Of a DNA stretch of 64,000 nt, positions 49,418-58,611 are shown one piece after another. The position numbers were made by a program, and so were the translations under genes. The notes under the pieces were generated by a model that saw only the letters and a list, made by a program, of their open reading frames with translations, was not told the origin of the DNA and did no database searches. The first letter of the stretch is position 1; each line of letters starts with the position of its first letter. Source of the stretch: a bacterium (GTDB lineage Bacteria; Pseudomonadota; Alphaproteobacteria; Rhodobacterales; Rhodobacteraceae); assembly GCA_016124195.1 (NCBI GenBank), contig WGOE01000002.1, forward strand, positions 1 to 64,000, in the 5' to 3' direction.

Positions 49418-50356
49418 CTAGCTCGCAGGGGCGTCCCGCTGCATGCGAGGCGCGGCCTTTGCGTCGCGCAGGAAGGCCGCGGCGACCCCCAGCGCAATGG
49501 CCTGCGGGTGCTTGCCCAGGGCCGGATCGCCGATCGGACAGCGGATCCTCGCGATCTCCTGCGCTCCATGGCCCAAGGCGGCAAGGCGCGAGCGGAAGCG
49601 CGCCCACTTCGTCGCGCTGCCGATCAAGCCACATCGCAAAAATCCATGATCCAGCAGCCGGTGGCACAGTTCCAAGTCCAGCATGTGGGAAAATGTCAGG
49701 ATCAGATGTTCCGCATCAGGCGGGGCAAGGGCCACGGCCGCGGCAGGATCGGGCGCTGGCAGAGCCCGTACACCCGGCGGCAGCGCCGCGGGAAAGCGGT
49801 CCGGGGCAATGTCGACCCAGGTGATCGCCAGATCGGGCAGTGGCGCCAGCACCGCCGCGATGGCCCGTCCGACATGACCCGCCCCCCAAAGCCACAGATC
49901 CCGAGAGGGGCGGCAGACCGGTTCGATCAGCCAGCCGTGTTCGAACCGCAGCCCCGGCATCGACCCCTGATTGCGCGCGGCGGCCAGCAGGCGCTTGACG
50001 GACAGCGGCATATCCGACCCGTCTAGGCTGCGTGCGACGATGGGCGGCTGCGGCAGGGTCGAGGCGTCATAGACCTCGCTCACCAGCGTGACGGCGCCGC
50101 CGCAGCATTGGTTAAGCGCCGGGCCGAGGGCCACTCGGTCGACCCTCGCGCCCCGCGTCTCCAGCAGCGCCCGAGCCGCCTGCGCCGCCTGATGCTCCAG
50201 CGCCCCGCCGCCGATCGTTCCGGATTGGCCGGTCTGCCAGACCAGCATCGCCGCCCCCGTCTCGCGCGGGGAAGATCCGTCATGCCCCGCAATCACCACG
50301 CGGGCCACCCTGCCATGCGCCCGCACGGCATCGGCAAGGGCGTCGAGGTCAAACAT
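49418..50356 (-). CDS. xdhC: Xanthine dehydrogenase accessory protein XdhC
   Basis: A 312-residue protein of the XdhC/CoxI family: VVIAGHDGSSPRETGAAMLV, GTIGGGALEHQAA, the Cys pair of LNQCCGGAV, and the Rossmann half LWLWGAGHVGRAIAAVLAPL. It binds molybdenum cofactor, helps its sulfuration and inserts it into XdhB. It overlaps xdhB by eight bases, giving the order xdhA-xdhB-xdhC. Confidence 0.93.
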   Translation of the reverse strand: MFDLDALADAVRAHGRVARVVIAGHDGSSPRETGAAMLVWQTGQSGTIGGGALEHQAAQAARALLETRGARVDRVALGPALNQCCGGAVTLVSEVYDASTLPQPPIVARSLDGSDMPLSVKRLLAAARNQGSMPGLRFEHGWLIEPVCRPSRDLWLWGAGHVGRAIAAVLAPLPDLAITWVDIAPDRFPAALPPGVRALPAPDPAAAVALAPPDAEHLILTFSHMLDLELCHRLLDHGFLRCGLIGSATKWARFRSRLAALGHGAQEIARIRCPIGDPALGKHPQAIALGVAAAFLRDAKAAPRMQRDAPAS

Positions 50357-52628
50357 CGCGCACCCGGTTCACCGCCATCAGCACCCGCTCGGCCGTGGCG
50401 GGGGCGTTCAGCGCGGGATAGGCCGGCCCGCAGGCCGAAACCGCATGGCTGAGCGCCATCAGGGCCGAGATGCCGAGGTTGAAGGGCGGCTCGCCCACCG
50501 CCTTGGATTTGCCCACCGTGTCCTCGCGGTTGGGGGCGCTCCACAGATCCACGTTGAAGATGACCGGGCGGTCAGACACTGCGGGGATCTTGTAGGTCGA
50601 AGGCGCATGGGTCATCAGCCGGCCCTTGCCGTCCCAGACAAGTTCCTCGGTCGTCAGCCACCCGGCCCCCTGCACATAGGCGCCCTCGATCTGGCCGATG
50701 TCGATGGCGGGATTCAGCGATGTGCCGGTGTCGTGCAGGATATCCGTCCGCAGGATGCGGTTTTCACCGGTCAGCGTGTCAATCACCACCTCGGTCACGG
50801 CCGCGCCATAGGCAAAGTAGAGGAAGGGCCGGCCCTGACCTCTGACCCGGTCCCAGGTGATCTTGGGCGTGGCATAGAACCCGGTCGAGGACAGCGAGAC
50901 CCGCGCCTGATAGGCCCAGTTGACCACGCGGGCAAAGTCATAGGCCTCGCCCCCCACCAGGACCATACCGTCGCGAAACCGCACGGTGCCCGGTTTGACC
51001 TGATGCTTTTCGGCGATGAAAGCGGCAATCCGGTCGCGGATCGTGATGGCCGCCGCCTCGGCCGCCTTGCCGTTCAGATCGCTGCCCGACGAGGCCGCAG
51101 TGGCAGAAGTGTTGGGCACCTTGCCGGTATCGGCGGCGGTGATCTTGATCCGTCCCGCGTCAAGGCCGAAGACCTGCGCCGTGACCTGCGCCACCTTCTG
51201 GTTCAGGCCCTGGCCCATCTCGGTCCCGCCATGGTTCAGATGCACCGAGCCGTCCTGATAGACATGCACCAGCGCCCCGGCCTGATTGAGCCAGGTCAGC
51301 GTGAACGAAATGCCGAACTTGACCGGGGTCACCGCGATGCCCCTCTTCAGCACCGGGCTTGCGGCATTGAAATCCGCGATCGCCGCCTTGCGGGCGTGGT
51401 AGTCCGAGGTCTGGATCAGCCTGTCGAGGATCTTGTCGGTGATGCTGTCTTCGACTTCCATGCCGTAGGGCGTGGTCTGCGGCGGGCAGCCCATCGGCGC
51501 GTAAAGGTTGCGCCGCATCACTTCGACCGGGTCGAGGCGCAACGCGTGGGCCAGATGGTCGATCACCCTCTCGATCCCAACGATGCCCTGCGGCCCGCCA
51601 AAGCCGCGATAGGCGGTGGCCGACTGGGTGTTGGTTTTCAGCCTATGGCTTTCGATGCGGATATTGGGGATCCAGTAGCAATTGTCGGCATGCAGCATGG
51701 CGCGGTCGGCCACGGCGAGCGAGAGATCCTGGCTCCATCCGCAGCGGATCAGATGGGTGAAATCCACCGCGATCAGGCGACCTTCGGCATCTGCACCGGC
51801 CCGGTAGCGGATTTTCAGATCATGGCGCTTGCCGGTGATGACCATGTCGTCGTCGCGGTCATAGCGCATCTTGCAGGGCCGGCCGGTGGCGTGGGCCGCC
51901 AGCGCGCAGGCCACGGCCAGCGCATTGCCCTGGCTTTCCTTGCCGCCAAAACCGCCACCCATCCGCCGCATCTCGACCCGCACCGCGGCCATCGGCAGGT
52001 GCAGCGCGTGGGCCACCTTGTGCTGGATCTCGGTCGGGTGCTGGGTCGAAGACAGGATGTGCATGCCGTCTTCCTGCGGGATGGCGGCGGCGATCTGGCC
52101 TTCGAGGTAGAAATGCTCCTGGCCGCCGATCTCGATTTCGCCCTCGACGACGGCATGGGCCTGGGCCATCGCGCCAATGTCGCCGCGGGTCCACAGGATC
52201 GGGCCCTGTTCGAACCGGGAATTGGCGGCAAGCGCCGCTTCCACGGTCAGAAGTGCGGGCAGGTCCTGATAGGTGACCTTGGCCAGTCGCGCGGCCTTGC
52301 GCGCCTGCAGGTGGGTTTCGGCCACGACGAGGAAGATCGGCTGGCCGACGTAATGCACCGTGCCGGTGGCCAGCAGGGGCTCGTCATGGACCGAGGGCGA
52401 CAGGTCGGGCATGTCCGGGAAGTCGTCAGCGGACAGGACCGCGACGACGCCCGGGGCCGCGCGAACGGGTGCCAGATCAAGCGAAGTGATCCGGCCGTGT
52501 GCGCAACTCGACAAGCCGAAGGCAAGATGCAGGCTGCCTGCGGGCAGGGGCACGTCGTCGACATAGCGCGCCTGGCCCGTGACATGCAGCGGGGCGGAAT
52601 CGTGCGGCAGGGCGGCGCCCATCGTCAT
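50349..52628 (-). CDS. xdhB: Xanthine dehydrogenase molybdopterin-binding subunit
   Basis: A 759-residue molybdenum hydroxylase: FQEGP-like [14 protein letters not shown] start of the second domain, [85 protein letters not shown] and the active-site Glu of [13 protein letters not shown]. It oxidises hypoxanthine and xanthine with XdhA supplying FAD and 2Fe-2S centres. GAGG lies seven bases before the ATG, and the start overlaps the xdhA stop by four bases. Confidence 0.95.
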   Translation of the reverse strand: MTMGAALPHDSAPLHVTGQARYVDDVPLPAGSLHLAFGLSSCAHGRITSLDLAPVRAAPGVVAVLSADDFPDMPDLSPSVHDEPLLATGTVHYVGQPIFLVVAETHLQARKAARLAKVTYQDLPALLTVEAALAANSRFEQGPILWTRGDIGAMAQAHAVVEGEIEIGGQEHFYLEGQIAAAIPQEDGMHILSSTQHPTEIQHKVAHALHLPMAAVRVEMRRMGGGFGGKESQGNALAVACALAAHATGRPCKMRYDRDDDMVITGKRHDLKIRYRAGADAEGRLIAVDFTHLIRCGWSQDLSLAVADRAMLHADNCYWIPNIRIESHRLKTNTQSATAYRGFGGPQGIVGIERVIDHLAHALRLDPVEVMRRNLYAPMGCPPQTTPYGMEVEDSITDKILDRLIQTSDYHARKAAIADFNAASPVLKRGIAVTPVKFGISFTLTWLNQAGALVHVYQDGSVHLNHGGTEMGQGLNQKVAQVTAQVFGLDAGRIKITAADTGKVPNTSATAASSGSDLNGKAAEAAAITIRDRIAAFIAEKHQVKPGTVRFRDGMVLVGGEAYDFARVVNWAYQARVSLSSTGFYATPKITWDRVRGQGRPFLYFAYGAAVTEVVIDTLTGENRILRTDILHDTGTSLNPAIDIGQIEGAYVQGAGWLTTEELVWDGKGRLMTHAPSTYKIPAVSDRPVIFNVDLWSAPNREDTVGKSKAVGEPPFNLGISALMALSHAVSACGPAYPALNAPATAERVLMAVNRVRDV

Positions 52629-54235
52629 GGCTGCACCTCCAGCAGGTTGACCCCGGTTCCGGCAAGGTCGTGGAAATAGCGGATCAGCAGGTTCTGCGCC
52701 GTCTGCAGCCGGTAGCCGGCCGAGGCGCGCATGTCCGTGAGGGGCTGAAAATCGGTGGCAAAGGCGGGCAGGGCGGCGTGCACGGTTGCCAGGGTCCAGT
52801 CCTGCCCGGTCAGGGCGGCCTCGACCGCCGCGGCGCGCTTGGGAATGCCCGCCATGCCGCCAAAGGCGATGCGCGCCTCGGCGACCTTGCCTTGGTCAAT
52901 CGTGAGGTTGAAACAGCCGCAGACCGCCGAGATGTCCTGATCGAAGCGTTTGGAGATCTTGTAGCAGCGCAGGCCCGGCGCTGCCGCCGGGATCGAAAGG
53001 CCGGCCACGAATTCGCCGGGCTGGCGGTCCTGCTTGCGGTAGTCGAGGAAGAAGCGTTCAAGGTCGAGGCTGCGCATCGCGTCGCCCCGGCGCAGATGCA
53101 GCGTGGCGCCCATGGCGATCAGCGCAGGCGGGCCGTCACCAATGGGCGAACCGTTGGCGATGTTGCCGCCGATGGTGGCAGCGTTGCGCACCTGGGTCGA
53201 GGCGTAGCGGCGCAGAAGATCGGCGAGGGACGGGTGGCTCGCGAGGATGGCCTTGCGCAGGGTCTCGATCGTGACGCCCGCACCGATGTGCAACTGTCCG
53301 CCCTGCCGTTCGATGTGCTGCAGGTCGGTGACGCCGCCGAGGAAAGCAACCTTCGGAAGCTGGCGCAGGTCCTTGGTGACCCAGAGGCCGACATCGGTGG
53401 CCCCGGCGATCAGGGTCGCATCGGGGTGCTGCATATACCAGTCGGCCAGATCGTCGCTGCTGGTGGGGCTGAAAGCCGAAGCGTCACCAGTCGTTGCCCT
53501 CAGGCCGGGGGGGCTGCTCGCCCCCGCCGTCGTGCCAGGGCCGGGGGGGCTGCTCGCTCCCGCCGTTGTGGCAGGGCCGGGGGGGCTGCTCGCCCCCGCC
53601 GTCGTGCCAGGGCCGGGGGGGCTGCTCGCCCCCGCCGTCGTGCCAGGGCCGGGGGGGCTGCTCGCCCCCCCGGGGCCCCCCTCGCCGGGGCGACCTTCGG
53701 TCTCCCCGGACCCCTCCGCGCGTACGTGTGCCAGAGTGAAGGAGGCGTCGCTTTGCAGCCATGCGGGGACGGGCGCGGCTTCGGCGGCCCGGGCGGCGCG
53801 CAGGATCGGGGCGTAGCCGGTGCAGCGGCAGAGGTTGCCGGCCAGCGTCGTGTCGTGATCGCGGTCGCCATTGGCATGGGCGGTCGCCATCGAGACCACG
53901 AAACCCGGCGTGCAAAAGCCGCATTGGCTGCCGTGGTGGGCGATCATCGCGGTCTGGACGGGGTGAAGCTCGCCCGCCGGGCCGGTGAGGCCCTCGACCG
54001 TGCGCACCGCCTTGCCGTGCAGTTGCGGCAGGAACAGGATGCAGGCGTTGAGCGCCTTGGCCCCGCCTTGATCGGTGACCATGACCGTGCAGGCGCCGCA
54101 ATCGCCCTCGTTGCAGCCCTCTTTGGTGCCCTTGAGGCCGCAGGTCTCGCGCAGATAGTCGAGAAGGGTCTGGGTGGGAGCCGCATTGCCCAACCGAACC
54201 GGGGTTCCGTTCAGCAGAAACGCAACCTGAGCCAT
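52625..54235 (-). CDS. xdhA: Xanthine dehydrogenase FAD/2Fe-2S subunit with repeat-expanded linker
   Basis: A 536-residue protein, about 70 longer than the Rhodobacter capsulatus type subunit. Residues 1-160 hold both 2Fe-2S clusters (Cys41/46/49 in [14 protein letters not shown] with Cys65; [20 protein letters not shown]). Residues about 255-536 are the FAD domain ([28 protein letters not shown]). Between them, residues about 175-255 form a Gly/Pro/Ser/Thr-rich linker built from repeats of 12 residues ([12 protein letters not shown]). The linker lies between folded domains, so the enzyme may still work. I start at [10 protein letters not shown] (54235). Confidence 0.92.
   Translation of the reverse strand: MAQVAFLLNGTPVRLGNAAPTQTLLDYLRETCGLKGTKEGCNEGDCGACTVMVTDQGGAKALNACILFLPQLHGKAVRTVEGLTGPAGELHPVQTAMIAHHGSQCGFCTPGFVVSMATAHANGDRDHDTTLAGNLCRCTGYAPILRAARAAEAAPVPAWLQSDASFTLAHVRAEGSGETEGRPGEGGPGGASSPPGPGTTAGASSPPGPGTTAGASSPPGPATTAGASSPPGPGTTAGASSPPGLRATTGDASAFSPTSSDDLADWYMQHPDATLIAGATDVGLWVTKDLRQLPKVAFLGGVTDLQHIERQGGQLHIGAGVTIETLRKAILASHPSLADLLRRYASTQVRNAATIGGNIANGSPIGDGPPALIAMGATLHLRRGDAMRSLDLERFFLDYRKQDRQPGEFVAGLSIPAAAPGLRCYKISKRFDQDISAVCGCFNLTIDQGKVAEARIAFGGMAGIPKRAAAVEAALTGQDWTLATVHAALPAFATDFQPLTDMRASAGYRLQTAQNLLIRYFHDLAGTGVNLLEVQP
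53502..53671 (-). repeat. 36-bp minisatellite in xdhA linker
   Basis: A unit of exactly 36 bp begins at 53502, 53538, 53574, 53610 and 53646 (the last incomplete). Two units are identical, others differ by a few bases. Each unit contains GGGGGGGCTGCTCGCCCCC, a self-pairing stretch. In the xdhA frame each unit adds 12 residues, so copy number can change without breaking the gene. Confidence 0.9.
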
Positions 54236-54476
54236 GTTCTGACCTGATGCCTTCTTGGCCGCGTTCTTTGCGTTGCAGCGGCCCGGCCCCCCGATGCGGC
54301 GGAAAGGGGCCCGGCCTTGCCCCGATTGAACGGGACTAGGCGCCGCATGTCCAGCCCCAGCTTGCGGCAAGGGCCGAAAGCTCTTTCGGGCTTTGGGCGA
54401 GAATGGCGGGAAATCGGGCGAAGGCGCCGGGCGGGAGTGGTTTTCATTGCCGTCCGGATTGCGCTAGGCTCGGCCC

Positions 54477-57400
54477 ATGACCCAACCGCGATTCATTCAC
54501 CTGCGCGTGCACACCGAACACTCCCTTCTCGAAGGGGCGGTTCCGGTGAAAAAGCTGATCAAGCTGGCCAAGGCCGCCGACATGCCCGCCGTGGCCGTCA
54601 CCGACACCAACAACATGTTCGCCGCCTTGGAGTTTTCCGTCACGGCGCTGGGCGAGGGGGTCCAGCCGATCGTGGGCTGCCAGGTGTCGGTCGCCTATGA
54701 GGTGGCAGCCCCGGGCGAGAAGGCCAAACCCGCCGCTCCGGTCGTTCTGTTGGCGCAGGACGAGGCGGGCTACCGCAACCTGATGAAGCTGAACTCCTGT
54801 CTCTACATCGACAAGGGGGGCGCCCTGCCGCAGGTCACGCTGGCCGATCTGGAACGCCATGCGACCGGCCTGATCTGCCTGACCGGCGGGTCGGATGGCC
54901 CGCTGGGCCGGACCATCCTTGCAGGCCACCTGCCCAAGGCGCGCGCGCTGGCAGAGCGGCTGGCGCTGGCCTATCCGGGCAGGCTTTACGTCGAATTGCA
55001 GCGCCATCCCGGCGAGGGCGGCGCCCTGCCCGAAGGCGAGGCCGCCTCCGAGGCCGCGATGATCGACCTCGCCTATGACCTGGGCCTGCCGCTGGTGGCG
55101 ACCAACGATGTCTACTTTCCAAAATCCGACATGTATCTGGCCCATGACGCGATGCTTTGCATCGCCGAGGGCGCCTACGTTGACCAAAGCCAACCGCGCC
55201 GCCGCCTGACCGCGCAGCACTATTTCAAGTCCGAGGCCGAGATGGCGACCCTCTTCGCCGACCTGCCCGAGGCTTTGGAGAACACGGTCGAGATCGCGCG
55301 TCGCTGCGCCTTTGCTGTTTACAAGCGCAAGCCGATCCTGCCGAAATTTGCCGATGACGAGGTGCAGGAACTGCGCCGCCAGGCCAACGAGGGCCTTCAG
55401 GCCCGTCTTGCCGTCATCCCCCATTCGGTGACGCCCGAGGAATATCAGGCCCGGCTTGATTTCGAGCTGAACATCATCGAGAAGATGGGCTTCCCGGGCT
55501 ATTTCCTGATCGTGGCCGATTTCATCAAATGGGCCAAGGATCACGGGATTCCGGTGGGGCCCGGGCGGGGCTCGGGCGCGGGCTCGCTGGTGGCTTACGC
55601 GCTGACCATCACCGACCTTGACCCCCTGCGCTATGCCTTGCTGTTCGAACGGTTCCTCAACCCCGAACGGGTGTCGATGCCCGACTTCGACATCGACTTC
55701 TGCATGGACCGCCGCGAAGAGGTGATCCGCTATGTGCAGGAGAAATACGGCCGCGAGAAGGTGGCGCAGATCATCACCTTCGGTGCCTTGCTGTCCAAGG
55801 CCGCGGTGCGCGACGTGGGCCGGGTCTTGCAGATGCCCTATGGCCAGGTCGACCGGCTGTCCAAGATGATCCCGGTCGAAGGGGTGAAACCTGTCTCGAT
55901 CACCAAGGCCCTGGCCGATGAGCCGCGCCTGCGCGAGGCCGCCAAGGAAGAGGTCGTGGGCCGCCTTCTGGGCTTTGCCGAACAGATCGAGGGGCTTTAC
56001 CGCAATGCAAGTACCCATGCGGCGGGTGTGGTGATCGGCGACCGCCCGCTGGACGAGCTGGTGCCGCTCTATCAGGACCCGCGGTCCGACATGCCGGCCA
56101 CTCAGTTCAACATGAAATGGGTCGAGCAGGCGGGCCTGGTCAAGTTCGACTTCCTCGGCCTGAAGACGCTGACGGTGATCCAGAACTGCATGCAGCTCTT
56201 GCGGCTGCGCGGGATCGAATTCGACATCAACCTGATCCCGCTGGACGACAAGCCTTCGTACGACCTTTACGCCAGCGCCAAGACGGTCGCGGTGTTTCAG
56301 GTGGAATCCTCGGGCATGATGGACGCCCTGCGCCGGATGAAGCCGACCTGCATCGAGGATATCGTGGCCCTGGTCGCCTTGTACCGCCCCGGCCCGATGG
56401 AGAATATTCCGACCTATTGCGAGGTGAAGAACGGGCTGAAGGATCTGGAATCTATCCATCCCACCATCGACCACATCCTGGCCGAGACCCAGGGCATCAT
56501 CGTCTATCAGGAACAGGTGATGCAGATCGCCCAGGTGATGGCGGGCTATTCGCTGGGCGGTGCCGACCTGTTGCGCCGGGCAATGGGCAAGAAGATCGCC
56601 GAAGAAATGGCCAAGGAGCGGCCGAAGTTCATCGAAGGGGCGGCCAAGACCCACGATGTGCCCAAGGAAAAGGCTGGCGAGGTCTTTGACCTTCTGGAGA
56701 AATTCGCCAACTACGGTTTCAACAAGAGCCACGCCGCGGCTTACGCGGTGGTGTCCTACCAGACGGCCTACCTCAAGGCGAATTACCCGGCGGAATTCAT
56801 GGCCGCCGTGATGAACTGCGACATGCATCTGACCGACAAGCTCGCCGTCTACAAGCGCGAGGTGGACAAGCTGGGGATCCGGACGGTGGCGCCCTCGGTC
56901 AATACCTCGCTCGCCACCTTCACGGTGCGCGACGGGCAGGTGATCTATGCGCTCGGCGCGCTCAAGGGCGTGGGGGCCGAGGCGATGCAGCTGATCGTGC
57001 GGGCCCGGCAAACCGAAAGCGGCGAAAGACCCTTCTCGACGCTGTTCGATCTGGCGCGCCGGGTCGACCTGAAGCGGGTCGGCAAGCGGCCCCTGGAAAT
57101 GCTGGCCCGCGCCGGCGCCTTTGACGAGCTGGATGCCAACCGTGCAAGGGTGTTCGAGGCGCTGGACCCGCTGGTGGCCTATTCGGCGGCGATCCATGAG
57201 GCGCGGGCCTCCAACCAGGTCTCGCTCTTCGGCGAGGCGGGCGCGGACATTCCGGAACCGCGCCTGCCCTTCCGCGACGACTGGCTGCCGGTGGAACGGC
57301 TGGGCCAGGAACATCAGGCGATCGGCTTCTACCTGTCGGGGCATCCGCTCGACGATTACATGTCGGCCTTGAAGCGCAAGGATGTGAAGACCCTGACCGA

Positions 57401-57917
57401 GGTGACGGCGCTGGCCGAACGCGGGCCGCTGGTGGCCAAGATCGCGGGCTCGGTCTCGGCGAGGCAGGAGCGGAAATCGGCCAAGGGCAACCGGTTCGCC
57501 TTTGTCAGCCTGTCGGACCCGACCGGGCTTTACGAGGTGACGGTGTTCTCCGACACGCTGGAGGCGGCGCGGGATTTTCTGGAGCCGGGGATGAATGTGG
57601 TCCTGACGGTCGAGGCCAATCTGGAAGGCGACACGCTGAAATTGCTGGCGCGCGGTGCTGCGCCCATTGATCAGGTGGCGGCCGATGCTGGGGCGCAGGC
57701 GATCCGCGTGCATCTGAACCGGGCCGAGGCAATCCCCTCGCTGGCGGCGCTGCTGGCGAAGGTCGAAGGCCGCAGCAAGGCGCAGATCACTTTGTGCCTG
57801 CCCGACGAGTCGGGCCGCGAAATCGATGTGACACTGCCCGACCCCTATCCTCTGACGCCTCAGATCCGCGGAGCGATCAAGGCGATGAGCGGCGTGGTCA
57901 TGGTCGAGGAGATCTGA
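54477..57917 (+). CDS. dnaE: DNA polymerase III subunit alpha
   Basis: A 1146-residue replicative polymerase. N-terminal PHP domain (FIHLRVHTEHSLLEGAVPVK, AVTDTNNMF), polymerase core with the catalytic Asp pair in MPDFDIDFCMDRREEVIRYV (about residues 402-406), GPGRGSGAGSLVAYAL, NASTHAAGVVI and VALYRPGPMENIP, then helix-hairpin-helix and OB domains (AKIAGSVSARQERKSAKGNR) and a C-terminal tail. This is the standard DnaE1 type. Length is normal. The ATG follows a short leader; no strong ribosome site is seen. It is divergent from xdhA with 241 bp between. Confidence 0.97.
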   Translation: MTQPRFIHLRVHTEHSLLEGAVPVKKLIKLAKAADMPAVAVTDTNNMFAALEFSVTALGEGVQPIVGCQVSVAYEVAAPGEKAKPAAPVVLLAQDEAGYRNLMKLNSCLYIDKGGALPQVTLADLERHATGLICLTGGSDGPLGRTILAGHLPKARALAERLALAYPGRLYVELQRHPGEGGALPEGEAASEAAMIDLAYDLGLPLVATNDVYFPKSDMYLAHDAMLCIAEGAYVDQSQPRRRLTAQHYFKSEAEMATLFADLPEALENTVEIARRCAFAVYKRKPILPKFADDEVQELRRQANEGLQARLAVIPHSVTPEEYQARLDFELNIIEKMGFPGYFLIVADFIKWAKDHGIPVGPGRGSGAGSLVAYALTITDLDPLRYALLFERFLNPERVSMPDFDIDFCMDRREEVIRYVQEKYGREKVAQIITFGALLSKAAVRDVGRVLQMPYGQVDRLSKMIPVEGVKPVSITKALADEPRLREAAKEEVVGRLLGFAEQIEGLYRNASTHAAGVVIGDRPLDELVPLYQDPRSDMPATQFNMKWVEQAGLVKFDFLGLKTLTVIQNCMQLLRLRGIEFDINLIPLDDKPSYDLYASAKTVAVFQVESSGMMDALRRMKPTCIEDIVALVALYRPGPMENIPTYCEVKNGLKDLESIHPTIDHILAETQGIIVYQEQVMQIAQVMAGYSLGGADLLRRAMGKKIAEEMAKERPKFIEGAAKTHDVPKEKAGEVFDLLEKFANYGFNKSHAAAYAVVSYQTAYLKANYPAEFMAAVMNCDMHLTDKLAVYKREVDKLGIRTVAPSVNTSLATFTVRDGQVIYALGALKGVGAEAMQLIVRARQTESGERPFSTLFDLARRVDLKRVGKRPLEMLARAGAFDELDANRARVFEALDPLVAYSAAIHEARASNQVSLFGEAGADIPEPRLPFRDDWLPVERLGQEHQAIGFYLSGHPLDDYMSALKRKDVKTLTEVTALAERGPLVAKIAGSVSARQERKSAKGNRFAFVSLSDPTGLYEVTVFSDTLEAARDFLEPGMNVVLTVEANLEGDTLKLLARGAAPIDQVAADAGAQAIRVHLNRAEAIPSLAALLAKVEGRSKAQITLCLPDESGREIDVTLPDPYPLTPQIRGAIKAMSGVVMVEEI

Positions 57918-57922
57918 CCCGC

Positions 57923-57945
57923 GATGGGCAGATTGCCCATCCTAC
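57923..57945 (-). repeat. 23-bp palindromic repeat, copy 2
   Basis: The exact reverse complement of 42280-42302: dyad GATGGGCA-GAT-TGCCCATC followed by CTAC. It begins six bases after the dnaE stop codon. Both copies lie at the 3' ends of genes, so it may act in termination or mRNA stability. Confidence 0.75.
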
Positions 57946-58261
57946 CCTTTGCGAGCCGGGCTGCGGGTGGTGGGCCTTGGACGCTGGCGTGTGACGCCCG
58001 CTCTGGCCGTGGGTGGCGCGGGCCGCGGCTTTCAAGCCCTGCGCGACGGGCAGCTTTCGGTGCGGCCGGGGTTGCGCCCTCGCGACCATGAGCCAACCTG
58101 TCAACCAGGCCAGACGGGACACGCGCAACGCCGGGCGTGTCGCGATCGTCTGGTACGGCAGTCCCGTCGTGGACTTCCGGCACAAGGTCTGGCTTGCCGC
58201 CTGGCAAGAAAGAGCCTCCGGCGGGAGTATTTGGCAAAGAGCAAGCCGAAAGCCGCCTTCT
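57946..58261. other. Gene-free stretch between dnaE and slyX
   Basis: Several overlapping open frames exist because of the high GC, but none has a family match, a ribosome site or coding-like composition. It includes a dispersed repeat piece at 58214-58245. Confidence 0.5.
58214..58245 (+). repeat. Dispersed intergenic repeat, short copy
   Basis: GCCTCCGGCGGGAGTATTTG followed by GCAAAGAGCAAG. The small hairpin CTCCGGCGGGAG and GTATTTGG tail fit the repeat family; the end resembles that of the copy at 18419-18472 (CAAAGAGCAA). Confidence 0.5.
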
Positions 58262-58477
58262 TCACCAATGCGGCGGGCGGACATTGGCCTCGGGTGTCGC
58301 GCCGCCCATGGCCTCGCGCTCGGCTTCGCGTTCGGTAAGAAGCCCCACGATCCGGGTCAGCCGGTCGATCTCGCGTCCCTGCCGGGCAACCACGTCCGAC
58401 ATATCCTCCACCGCGCGGATCAGATGCGCGGCCTTTTCCTCAAGTGCTTCGATCCGGTCCATCTCTTCCTCATTCAT
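58262..58477 (-). CDS. slyX: SlyX family protein
   Basis: A 71-residue coiled-coil protein: [40 protein letters not shown] with [10 protein letters not shown] is the SlyX heptad pattern, and the C-terminal PPHW is the usual end. The molecular role of SlyX is not known. I start at ATG 58477 (MNEEEM); ATG 58462 (MDRIEAL) with GAGGA four bases upstream is an equal alternative. A dispersed repeat lies at its 5' end. Confidence 0.85.
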   Translation of the reverse strand: MNEEEMDRIEALEEKAAHLIRAVEDMSDVVARQGREIDRLTRIVGLLTEREAEREAMGGATPEANVRPPHW

Positions 58478-58526
58478 CCAGGTGCAAATCCTCCACGGGA
58501 GGTCCGGAGGGTGTGAAACCCTCCGG
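58474..58526 (-). repeat. Dispersed intergenic repeat overlapping the slyX start
   Basis: On the minus strand: hairpin CCGGAGGGT-TTCAC-ACCCTCCGG (58504-58526), then ACCTCCCGTGGAGGATTTGC and ACCTGGATGA. Its end coincides with the upstream ATG of slyX. Confidence 0.65.
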
Positions 58527-58611
58527 CGGCTGGCCCCGGACACACCCGCGGTCCTTGAAGCGCCCCCCCGCCTCCGGTATGGGAGCCTCGATCAACCTAA
58601 AGGGCCTTACC

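Noticed and set aside
50445-52679. 744-codon plus-strand frame opposite xdhB
   Set aside because: Mirrors xdhB, which has the complete molybdenum hydroxylase motif set; composition is that of an antisense frame.
53494-53816. Plus-strand frame with VPGPGG-type repeats, resembling a PE_PGRS or collagen protein
   Set aside because: It is the antisense reading of the xdhA minisatellite; the repeat protein is a by-product of the 36-bp units.
54444-57713. 1089-codon open frame on the minus strand opposite dnaE
   Set aside because: The plus strand is clearly DnaE with all motifs; the antisense frame has no recognisable domain and no ribosome site.
57949-58338. Open frames in the dnaE-slyX gap
   Set aside because: No start signals or family match; overlaps a dispersed repeat and the end of slyX.
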